Shown here: positions 1-6,463 of the stretch, in pieces
Position numbering within the stretch: position 1 is the stretch's first letter
How the letters are laid out: each line of letters starts with the position of its first letter
Assembly (NCBI GenBank): GCA_947465345.1
Contig: CANHZL010000039.1
Location: 1 to 10,673, forward strand
DNA: 10,673 nucleotides
DNA from: Opitutia bacterium
Lineage (GTDB): Bacteria > Verrucomicrobiota > Verrucomicrobiae > Opitutales > UBA953
Direction of reading: 5' to 3'
Translations under genes and position numbers: made by a program
The notes under the pieces: model-generated
Seen by the model: only the letters and a program-made list of their open reading frames with translations
Told to the model about the DNA's origin: nothing
The model's database searches: none

Positions 1-138
1 CGGCTCGATCACCACCCGGAAATCCATAATAGTTGGAATCGGGTGACCCTTCGGCTTTGTACCCACGACGCCGGCGGGCAGATTACGGAGAAAGATTTGA
101 CCCTCGCCCGCGCCATCCAATCCATCTCCCTCCCGTGA
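1..138 (+). CDS. Pterin-4a-carbinolamine dehydratase (4a-hydroxytetrahydrobiopterin dehydratase, PCD/DCoH family), C-terminal fragment
   Basis: Frame 1 is open from the window edge to a TGA at 136-138 and gives 45 residues. The fragment begins RLDHHPEIHNSWNRV and continues with a CTHDAGG segment followed by LTLARAI. This is the C-terminal signature of the PCD family: the HHP motif, then N.(Y/W)NRV, then THD..G, then an amphipathic helix. The family dehydrates 4a-hydroxy-tetrahydropterin, recycling the cofactor of aromatic amino acid hydroxylases; many bacteria carry it without a known hydroxylase partner, and some members have a molybdopterin-related role. The N-terminal half lies outside the window, so start and full length cannot be judged. 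The stop overlaps the next gene's GTG start as GTGA, which implies cotranscription and translational coupling. The motif match is strong despite the short length. Confidence 0.85.
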   Translation, partial: RLDHHPEIHNSWNRVTLRLCTHDAGGQITEKDLTLARAIQSISLP

Positions 139-1049
139 TCGACGACCCCGCAGAGGCTTTGGACATCCTCCTCGAGGAGCTTAAGCGCCAGAAGGCCGCC
201 GGGCTTCGCCGGGTGAGCATTTCAGACGAATCATTGGCTTCCTTGAAGACCCTCGCGGGTGCTACCCCGACGGCCTCCGGTCCGGCCGCTGCCGCCAAGT
301 CGGCTTCGGCGGCTGGCGATGTCCGGCCGTCCGCCCCGGTCCGCCCCGTGACCCCCGTTGCGCTTAAGCCCGCCGTCGTGGCGACAACTTCAGTCATCGC
401 CGACGCGCCGATCTTCACCTTGCCTGCCGGCACGAAGGCTGAGCGCCTCCAGGCTTTGCGACAGCTCGTCGATGCGTGCGCCGAGACCAAGAAACACCTG
501 ACCGGTTCACATCGTCCACTGCTCGGCCATGGCTCGCTCGACGCCAAGGTCGTCTTCGTCGGCGAAGCGCCCTCGCTCGAGGAGATGGAGGCCGGCAAGG
601 CTTTCGCCGGCGCATCCGGCGAGCTGCTCCAGAAAATCCTCGGCGCCGCGGCGATCAGCCCCACCGAGTATTACCTCGCCCCTGTGATGGTCTGGCGCCC
701 TGAGCCGCCGACCCAGTATGGCAAGCGTCCGCCCACCGCGCGCGAGCTTGCCTTCAATCTTCCGTATCTACGCGCGCAGATCGACGTCGTCGCCCCGCGC
801 ATCGTGGTCGCGCTCGGCGCTCAGGCCTTCGAGGCATTGCATGGTCGCACGCCAAGCATCACGCAAGCCCGCGGCCAGTGGTTCGACCTCGGTGGCGTGC
901 CGCTGATGCCGACCTACCACCCGAACTACTTGCTGCATAATCCCAGCGCTTCCGCCAAGCGGGCCGTCTGGGAGGACTTCCTGCTCGCGATGGAGAAGCT
1001 CGGATTGCCCATCAGCGAGAAGCAGCGTGGCTTCTTCGCAACGAGCTGA
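135..1049 (+). CDS. Uracil-DNA glycosylase family protein (family 4-like, lacking the iron-sulfur cysteines)
   Basis: The 304-residue protein resembles family 4 uracil-DNA glycosylases, which remove uracil from DNA in base excision repair. Residues about 1-35 form a charged helix (LLEELKRQKAAG). Residues about 42-95 are an Ala/Pro/Val-rich low-complexity linker, and the catalytic domain covers about 103-300. Visible motifs are VFVGEAPSLEE (about 140-150, the water-activating motif, normally GEAPG..ED), YYLAPVMVWRPEPP (about 179-192), IVVALGAQAFEAL (about 223-235) and the DNA-contacting TYHPNYLL (260-267). The only cysteine is C115, so the 4Fe-4S cluster of classical family 4 enzymes cannot form. 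The frame stays open back to a TTG at 33, but that would overlap the dehydratase gene by about 100 nt. GTG at 135, in a GTGA overlap with the upstream stop, is the better start. The family is clear; uracil specificity is inferred. Confidence 0.8.
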   Translation: MIDDPAEALDILLEELKRQKAAGLRRVSISDESLASLKTLAGATPTASGPAAAAKSASAAGDVRPSAPVRPVTPVALKPAVVATTSVIADAPIFTLPAGTKAERLQALRQLVDACAETKKHLTGSHRPLLGHGSLDAKVVFVGEAPSLEEMEAGKAFAGASGELLQKILGAAAISPTEYYLAPVMVWRPEPPTQYGKRPPTARELAFNLPYLRAQIDVVAPRIVVALGAQAFEALHGRTPSITQARGQWFDLGGVPLMPTYHPNYLLHNPSASAKRAVWEDFLLAMEKLGLPISEKQRGFFATS

Positions 1050-1052
1050 GGT

Positions 1053-2378
1053 TCAGCGCACCGAATCGCTCAAGCGGTTGAGCGAGAACGAGAGCACCTG
1101 CGAATTGCGGCCGCTTTCCTTAAGGGCTTTGCGGCGCTCAGCGGGTAGGTCCGTGAGCGCGCCGGGGACGAAATTACAGGCGGATTGGAAGAAGCCCTGT
1201 GTCTGCGTCGTGAGCGCAATGAGCTTCTTGGCGCCGAGCTTCTTGGCCTGACGCTTAGCGAATTCGACGAGTTTGCTGCCGACACCGCGGCCGTGGTAGA
1301 AGGGTTGGACGTAGACCGCGCCGAGCTCCATCGACTTGCCGCCTGGGTAGGCGCGGAGGGCCGCGCAACCGATGATACTGTCGTCGATTTCGTAGACGTA
1401 GAAGTCGGCGTAGGACTGTTCGATCTGCTGGCGCGTACGTGCGACCAAGGCATCGGTCTTGGCACCGTGCTTAGCTAGGTTGTAGAGGGCCTGGGCGTCC
1501 TTCTTCTTCGCCTGGCGGATGCGGTCGTAGTCGTTGGCGTGCACCATCGTGCCGAGGCCGACCTTATCGAAGATCTCGGTGAGGAGGCAGCCGAAGACGC
1601 GTCCGTCGAGGATGTGGGCGCGCGGCACGTCGTTATCGAGGGCCTTGGCGGCTTGGACAGCCTTGCTCCGGATGCGCGGGTCGAGCTTGGCGGTCTTGTC
1701 CGCAAGCAAGCGCTTCAGGTCGTCTTCCGGCAGGTTGAGCTGCACGACGCCGTTGACCTGCAGGCCACTGAAAGGCGTGAGGTAGATGAGCTTCGAGGCG
1801 CCGAGGGCCACGGCGAGTTCCATCGCGAGATGGTCGCTGTTGACGCGCAGGGACTGGCCTTCTCGGTCGCACACGATCGGCGTGACCAGCGGGAGGATGT
1901 CTTGCGAGAGCATCGACTTCAGGATCGCGGCGTCGACCTTCTCGACCTTGCCAGCGTAGAGGTGGTCCACGCCCTTGAGGCGACCAATCTTGGTCGAGCG
2001 GACGGCGTTGGTGATGGCGCAGCGTAGGCCGGCCTGAGAAAGGTTCTCGAGGACCGATTGCGAGACGAGCGCTGAGGCTTCGCGGGCGAGCGACATCGTG
2101 GTGGCGTCGATGGGTCCTTCGCCTTGGACGTCGGAGAGGGCGATATTGTGTTCGCCGGCGAGGCCGACGAGCTGCTGGCCAATCCCGTGCACGAGGACGA
2201 CCTTAATCGAGAGGCTGCGGAGCACCGCGATATCGGTGACGATGTTCGCGAAATTTTCGTGCGATACGATCGAACCATCGACCGCGATGACGAACACGTG
2301 GTCACGGAACATCGGGACATACCGGAGGATTCCCCGGAGGTCGGTCGGCTTCATGGCGCGCTCACGCTGGCTGGACAT
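1053..2378 (-). CDS. argA: Amino-acid N-acetyltransferase (N-acetylglutamate synthase, ArgA type)
   Basis: This 441-residue protein matches E. coli-type ArgA (443 residues) in length and architecture. ArgA makes N-acetylglutamate from glutamate and acetyl-CoA, the committed first step of arginine biosynthesis in the cytoplasm. Residues about 10-285 form an amino-acid-kinase fold (FVIAVDGSIV near 29-38, VLVHGIG at 61-67, LRVNSDHLAMELA near 177-189, the region ending IGTM-like as LGTMV). Residues about 286-434 are the GNAT acetyltransferase domain, with the acetyl-CoA loop in PFYHGRGVGSKL at 359-370 and the ArgA-like C-terminal stretch TDLPAERRKAL. The kinase-fold lysine is absent, as expected for a synthase, and the usual GG of the first loop is DG. 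The first loop may therefore matter more for arginine feedback binding than for catalysis (inference). ATG at 2378 is chosen over TTG at 2384 because AAGGA sits 6 nt before it. Confidence 0.92.
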   Translation of the reverse strand: MSSQRERAMKPTDLRGILRYVPMFRDHVFVIAVDGSIVSHENFANIVTDIAVLRSLSIKVVLVHGIGQQLVGLAGEHNIALSDVQGEGPIDATTMSLAREASALVSQSVLENLSQAGLRCAITNAVRSTKIGRLKGVDHLYAGKVEKVDAAILKSMLSQDILPLVTPIVCDREGQSLRVNSDHLAMELAVALGASKLIYLTPFSGLQVNGVVQLNLPEDDLKRLLADKTAKLDPRIRSKAVQAAKALDNDVPRAHILDGRVFGCLLTEIFDKVGLGTMVHANDYDRIRQAKKKDAQALYNLAKHGAKTDALVARTRQQIEQSYADFYVYEIDDSIIGCAALRAYPGGKSMELGAVYVQPFYHGRGVGSKLVEFAKRQAKKLGAKKLIALTTQTQGFFQSACNFVPGALTDLPAERRKALKESGRNSQVLSFSLNRLSDSVR

Positions 2379-2426
2379 GCTCAATCCTTATGGACTCCCG
2401 AGCGTGCGGGGCAATACTGATGACGC
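2379..2426. promoter_or_regulatory. Divergent intergenic region between argA and the xer gene
   Basis: Only 48 bp separate the divergent start codons, so promoters for both genes must overlap here or lie inside the opposite gene. Apart from the argA ribosome binding site, I see no convincing -35/-10 pair, no ARG-box-like palindrome and no strong ribosome binding site for the xer gene (a GGGG run lies about 15 nt before its ATG). Assignment as a promoter region rests on gene orientation alone. Confidence 0.4.
2385..2389 (-). promoter_or_regulatory. Shine-Dalgarno site of argA
   Basis: On the minus strand the sequence reads AAGGATTGAGC followed by ATG, so AAGGA lies 6 nt before ATG 2378. An upstream in-frame TTG at 2384 would abut this AAGGA with no spacer, so the site decides the start. 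It is one of the few recognisable Shine-Dalgarno sites in the window. Confidence 0.65.
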
Positions 2427-3374
2427 ATGCCGAAGCCGCCCCGAGTCCGCCGTGAGACGGTGCCTCCCGACCTTCAGGAGCCGGTGGACGCCTTTCTGGC
2501 CTACCTCTCGCTTGAACGCGGCGCCGCGAAGCTGACGACGGAGGCCTATGAGTCGGATCTAGTCCGCTTCGCCGCCCATTGCGGCCGGGCCGGCCGGACG
2601 AATTGGACGGAAGTCTCGCTTGCCGACGTCGACTCCTGGACGCGTGCGCTCGACCGCAAGGGCCACGCCGCCGCCTCGATGGCCCGCCGGCTGTCCGCGG
2701 TGCGTTCATTTTCCGCCCATCTAGTACGCAGCGGCCTACGCCGCGACGATTTTACGGAGCTCGCCCACGGACCGAAGCTCCGTCGCAAACTCCCTGGCAT
2801 GATCAGCGCCGAGGAAGCCGCCAAGGTCGTCTCCGCGCCCGACACCAGCACACCACAGGGCCTGCGCGACCGCGCGATGCTCGAGATGATGTACGGCTCC
2901 GGTCTGCGTATCTCCGAACTCTGCGGGCTCGAAATCCAGGCCATCGACGTTGACTCGGCTTTAGTGCGCGTCACGGGCAAAGGCTCCAAGGATCGCGTCG
3001 TGCCCGTCGGCGAGACCGCGCTCGTCGCCCTGCACGCCTATCTCAAGGTGGGCCGACCCAAGCTCGTGCGCCCGAAGACCGGCAGCGCTCTCTTCCTGAG
3101 TGCGCGCGGCGTGGCGATATCCCGTAAGACCTTCTGGCTCGGCGTGAAACAAGCGGCGCAGCGCGCGGGCGTGTCAGTGCCCGTGAAACCGCACCTTTTA
3201 CGCCATGCCTTCGCGACGCACCTGCTAGAAGGCGGAGCGGACTTACGTTCGATTCAGGAGATGCTCGGCCACGCCGACATAGCTACGACGCAGATCTACA
3301 CGTCAGTTGATCGCACGGCCCTGTCGGATGCGCACCGTCGCCACCACCCACGCGGGCGGGGCAAGGGGCGTTAA
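2427..3374 (+). CDS. xerD: Tyrosine recombinase, XerD/XerC type
   Basis: This 315-residue protein is a Xer-family site-specific recombinase; XerC/XerD resolve chromosome dimers at dif during cell division. An N-terminal SAM-like core-binding domain covers about 14-103 (DAFLAYLSLERGAA, SMARRLSAVRSF) and the catalytic domain about 120-308. The full catalytic set is present: R161 (GSGLRISEL), K185 (GKGSKDR), H256 and R259 (KPHLLRHAF), H282 (LGHADIATTQ) and nucleophile Y291 (TQIYTSVD). Spacing between these residues matches XerD closely. The ending DAHRRHHPRG and LLEGGADLRSIQ favour XerD over XerC, but with one copy in view XerC or a lone XerA-like role is possible. ATG 2427 is the first start, because an in-frame TGA lies at 2421. 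No integron or phage genes adjoin it, so it looks like the housekeeping enzyme. Its stop shares TTAA with nuoN. Confidence 0.85.
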   Translation: MPKPPRVRRETVPPDLQEPVDAFLAYLSLERGAAKLTTEAYESDLVRFAAHCGRAGRTNWTEVSLADVDSWTRALDRKGHAAASMARRLSAVRSFSAHLVRSGLRRDDFTELAHGPKLRRKLPGMISAEEAAKVVSAPDTSTPQGLRDRAMLEMMYGSGLRISELCGLEIQAIDVDSALVRVTGKGSKDRVVPVGETALVALHAYLKVGRPKLVRPKTGSALFLSARGVAISRKTFWLGVKQAAQRAGVSVPVKPHLLRHAFATHLLEGGADLRSIQEMLGHADIATTQIYTSVDRTALSDAHRRHHPRGRGKGR

Positions 3375-4900
3375 CGGCCGAACAGGACGAAGAGACCGCC
3401 GAGGATCGAGCTCGCCGTGAGGACGCCGATCAGGAAGCGGGTGCCGAAGGGGATCTCGAGCGAAGCCAACTCTTCGTTCGCATCGGTTGGACGGACCACC
3501 GCTTCGCGGAGGATCGAGAAGTAGTAATGGATGCTGATCGCGACGCCAATGAGGGCCGCGCCGAGGACCCACCACAGCTTGGCGGAGACGAGCAATGTCA
3601 GCACGAGGAGCTTGGCGATGAAGCCCACGGAGGGCGGCACGCCAGCGAGCGAGCCGATGCCAAAGCCGAGCGAGCTGGCGAGGAGAGGTGAGCGACGGAG
3701 CAGGCCACGAAGGGCGAGCTGTGGGCGGCGATGGTCTTCAATGGCCGGCAGCGAGACGAGCGCCTGGGCGGTGAGGAAGGTGCCGACCACGTAGGCGAGC
3801 AGGTAGATGACGATGACCTGTTCGACGTCGTAGCCGAAAGCGTTGGCGCCAGGGAGGACGAGCGCGGCCGTGACGGCGGCGAGGATGAAGCCGGCGTGCG
3901 AGACGCCAGAGAGCGCGAGCGTGCGTTTCACGTCGGTCGTGGCGAGGGCGCCAAGGTTGCCGACGAGGAGGGTCATAACGGCGCCGACGGCGAGGAGAGG
4001 GGCTAGTTTCGTTGCAATCGGAGCGAACGGCCCGGTTGCGAGAAGGACGAGTGTGAACGCACCGGCAGCCTTGGAGGCCGTACCAAGGAACGCGGTCGTC
4101 GGCGTCGGGGCGCCCTGGTAGACATCAGGAATCCAGGCGTGGAAGGGGAAGGCGCCGAGCTTGAAGGCGACGCCGCCAAGGATCAGGGCGATGCCAGTCA
4201 GCGTCAGCGGCGAGATGGTGTGTGCAATCGACTGCGCGGCGAGCGCCTTGCCAATCTGGGTGAAGTTGAGCGAGTCGGTCACGCCTGGGACCGCGCCGAG
4301 TGCGCCGTAGACAAGCACGATACCCATCAAGAGCAGGGCGGAGCTGAGGCCGCCAGCGACGAGGTATTTTACGCCGGCTTCGAGCGAGGCTTCGCTGCGG
4401 CGGAGGTAGCCGACCAACACGTAGAGGCCGACCGCAGCCGTCTCGAGCGCGAGGAAGAACGTCACGAAGTGGTTCGACTGCGCGAGGAGCATGAATGCGG
4501 CAGTCACAACCAGGAGCACGTGGTGGTAGTCGGCGACGGCGGCATCGCGGTCGCGTAGGAAACCTTCGGCGAGGAAGCTCGTCAGTAAAGCCGACAGGAG
4601 GAAGACCATGCGCACGCCGTCGGTGGGCAGGTTCTGGCGGAGCAAGCCAGCGAATGAAGCGACATCGGCCGACTGGACCCATGGGCCGGTCGTGAGCGCC
4701 ATGATTGCGACGAGTACCAGGCCGATGCGCGCGGTGTTCGGAATTAGGAAGCGGAGCGCCTTGGGGAGGAACATCGCCTGCAGCAGGCAGAGGAGCGAGA
4801 GGCCGGCGACGGCGATCTCCGGGAGGATGCTTAGCCAATCGGCCGGGCGCGGTGCCAGGACCTTGAAGGCCGGATCGATATCGGCGAGGAAAGGAATCAT
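3371..4900 (-). CDS. nuoN: NADH-quinone oxidoreductase subunit N
   Basis: NuoN is one of three antiporter-like proton-pumping subunits in the membrane arm of complex I. The 509-residue protein is hydrophobic throughout, with about 14 predicted membrane segments. Key residues are visible: E153 in FLALETAAVGLYVLVGY (TM5 glutamate), K178 in SLEAGVKYL, K247 and H254 in VAFKLGAFPFHAWIPD (TM7), K277 in TASKAAGAF (TM8) and K430 in VPPSVGFIAKLLVL (TM12). The charge relay therefore looks intact. It is the last gene of nuoJKLMN, starting 12 nt after the nuoM stop. No Shine-Dalgarno sequence precedes the ATG; the gap reads ACCTTCCGTCCG. Its TAA overlaps the convergent xer gene's stop, so no room exists for an intergenic terminator. 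Confidence 0.95.
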   Translation of the reverse strand: MIPFLADIDPAFKVLAPRPADWLSILPEIAVAGLSLLCLLQAMFLPKALRFLIPNTARIGLVLVAIMALTTGPWVQSADVASFAGLLRQNLPTDGVRMVFLLSALLTSFLAEGFLRDRDAAVADYHHVLLVVTAAFMLLAQSNHFVTFFLALETAAVGLYVLVGYLRRSEASLEAGVKYLVAGGLSSALLLMGIVLVYGALGAVPGVTDSLNFTQIGKALAAQSIAHTISPLTLTGIALILGGVAFKLGAFPFHAWIPDVYQGAPTPTTAFLGTASKAAGAFTLVLLATGPFAPIATKLAPLLAVGAVMTLLVGNLGALATTDVKRTLALSGVSHAGFILAAVTAALVLPGANAFGYDVEQVIVIYLLAYVVGTFLTAQALVSLPAIEDHRRPQLALRGLLRRSPLLASSLGFGIGSLAGVPPSVGFIAKLLVLTLLVSAKLWWVLGAALIGVAISIHYYFSILREAVVRPTDANEELASLEIPFGTRFLIGVLTASSILGGLFVLFGR

Positions 4901-4912
4901 CGGACGGAAGGT

Positions 4913-6460
4913 TTAGCGCAGGGCGGGCTTAGCGGCCGCGGGTTTGGCAGGCGCCTTGGCGTTATGCTGCGAATAGGTGGTGATGCCGGCGGCCACGGGA
5001 TTGACGGATTTGGTGATGAGCGACGGTACAAAGCCGATCGTCAGCGAAGCGCCGAGGAGCACACAGGCGGCGAAGCGTTCGGCCCAGCCGAGGTCGCCGA
5101 AGGGCGCGGAAGCGAAGCGCTTCTCGAGCGCCTCGGCGGCCGGACCGAAGAACGTCGAAGCCACCGCACGGAGGGCGTAGACGGCGGAGATGATGACCGT
5201 CGAGGCGACGAGGGCCTGCACCCAGAGCGGCTGGGCGCGAAGCGCAAGGAAGACGCCGACTTCGCCCCAGAAATTACCGAAGCCCGGCAGGCCGATGGAA
5301 GCCATGGTCGCGGCGATGAAGAGCGCGGCGAGAATCGGCGTGCGCGTGGCGAGGCCGCCCAGTTCGTCGAGTCGATAGGTGCCGGCGCGGGTGCGGACGG
5401 CGTTGGCGAGTAGGAAGAGCGCGGCGCAGGAGAGGCCGTGTGCGACCATCAGGAAGGCCGCGGCATCGAGACCATCGGCCTTGCCGGAGACGCCGCAGAC
5501 CCAGATGCCGAGGAAGATGGGTCCCATGTGGGCGACCGAACTCCAGGAGAGCAATTGCTTGAGGTCGCGCTGGGTGAGGCAGATCAGGCCGACGAGCATG
5601 ACGTTGGCGAGGGCGAACCAGAGGAAGCACGTGCCGAGCGTGCCACCGGTGATATCGAGGCTGCTGAGGCCGAGGAGGATGATGCCGTAGAGGCCGAACT
5701 TCTTGAGCGCGCCGGCGTGGAGCATCGACACCGGGGTCGGCGCGGCGGAGTAACCGGGCGCGGCCCAGGAATGGAAGGGGAAGAGCGAGGCGAGCGTGCC
5801 GAGACCGAAGAGCACCAGTGCGCCAGTGGCGGCGGGGATGGTCTTTGCGCTTTGGAGGCCGTTCGCAACGCTTTCAAAGGTCGCCGCGCCGTACTCGACG
5901 CCGGAGGCATCAATAGCAATGAGGATACCCGCGAGGGAAGCCATGGCACCCGCGGTCAGGTAGATTGCCATCTGCATGGCGGCCGGACGGCGGCCTTCGC
6001 CACCCCAGAAGAGCGTGAGGATGAACGTGGGGATGAGCGCGAACTCGTGGAAGAAGTAGAAACCGACGAGGTGGTTGGTACCGAACACGCCGAGCGTGCC
6101 GCCGAGCATGAACAAGATCAGGCCGAGGTAGGTGTTACGTCCCTCGACTTCCTGCGTGAGTGCCTTGATGCCCGCGGCGAGGCCGACGAGCGAGGTCATC
6201 GCAAGGAGGGGCGCACCGAGTCCGTTGAGGGCGAAACCGAAGCCCCAGAAGCCTTCGGACTGGAACTGCTGCGGTGCGGTACTCGGGTTCGACCAGAGGA
6301 TGAGGAGCCAAGGTCCGAGGACGGCCGGGATAGCGAAGCCGCCGAAAGCGAAGCCCGAAGTGAAGCTGCGAGGGAGGTCGCGTCCAGCGAGCAGGATCAG
6401 GCCGACAAGAATCGGGGCCGTGATGGCGAGCGCGAGGAGTGTAGCGGGAAAAGTGTCCAT
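4913..6460 (-). CDS. nuoM: NADH-quinone oxidoreductase subunit M, with an atypical TM7 motif
   Basis: This 515-residue polytopic protein is the middle antiporter-like subunit of the complex I membrane arm. Conserved elements are E139 (YFFHEFALIP, TM5), K254 (AGALKKFGLYG, TM8), H311 (SSVAHMGPIFLG), H341 (AHGLSCAALFLL) and E400 (LPGFGNFWGE, TM12). The TM7 motif, usually VKLPMFPFHTWLPDAH, reads TLASLFPFHSWAAPGY at 222-237: the channel lysine (K234 in E. coli) is replaced by Leu or Ala and the WLPDAH loop is changed. The C-terminus (about 500-515) is an Ala/Pro/Lys-rich tail. The start lies 3 nt after the nuoL stop (TAA TTC ATG), so translation is probably coupled. The identity as NuoM follows from the motifs and from the position between nuoL and nuoN. 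Confidence 0.93.
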   Translation of the reverse strand: MDTFPATLLALAITAPILVGLILLAGRDLPRSFTSGFAFGGFAIPAVLGPWLLILWSNPSTAPQQFQSEGFWGFGFALNGLGAPLLAMTSLVGLAAGIKALTQEVEGRNTYLGLILFMLGGTLGVFGTNHLVGFYFFHEFALIPTFILTLFWGGEGRRPAAMQMAIYLTAGAMASLAGILIAIDASGVEYGAATFESVANGLQSAKTIPAATGALVLFGLGTLASLFPFHSWAAPGYSAAPTPVSMLHAGALKKFGLYGIILLGLSSLDITGGTLGTCFLWFALANVMLVGLICLTQRDLKQLLSWSSVAHMGPIFLGIWVCGVSGKADGLDAAAFLMVAHGLSCAALFLLANAVRTRAGTYRLDELGGLATRTPILAALFIAATMASIGLPGFGNFWGEVGVFLALRAQPLWVQALVASTVIISAVYALRAVASTFFGPAAEALEKRFASAPFGDLGWAERFAACVLLGASLTIGFVPSLITKSVNPVAAGITTYSQHNAKAPAKPAAAKPALR

Positions 6461-6463
6461 GAA

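Noticed and set aside
33..134. N-terminal extension of the glycosylase from TTG 33
   Set aside because: The extension overlaps the dehydratase reading frame, is Arg/Pro-rich without family resemblance, and GTG 135 forms a natural GTGA overlap with the upstream stop.
1539..2027. 162-codon plus-strand frame opposite argA
   Set aside because: It is a shadow frame: argA covers it with clear domain motifs, and the translated sequence shows no recognisable family.
2427..3374. Integrase of a mobile element or integron
   Set aside because: There is no tRNA, att repeat, cassette array or phage gene nearby, and the sequence matches housekeeping XerD/XerC in length and motifs.
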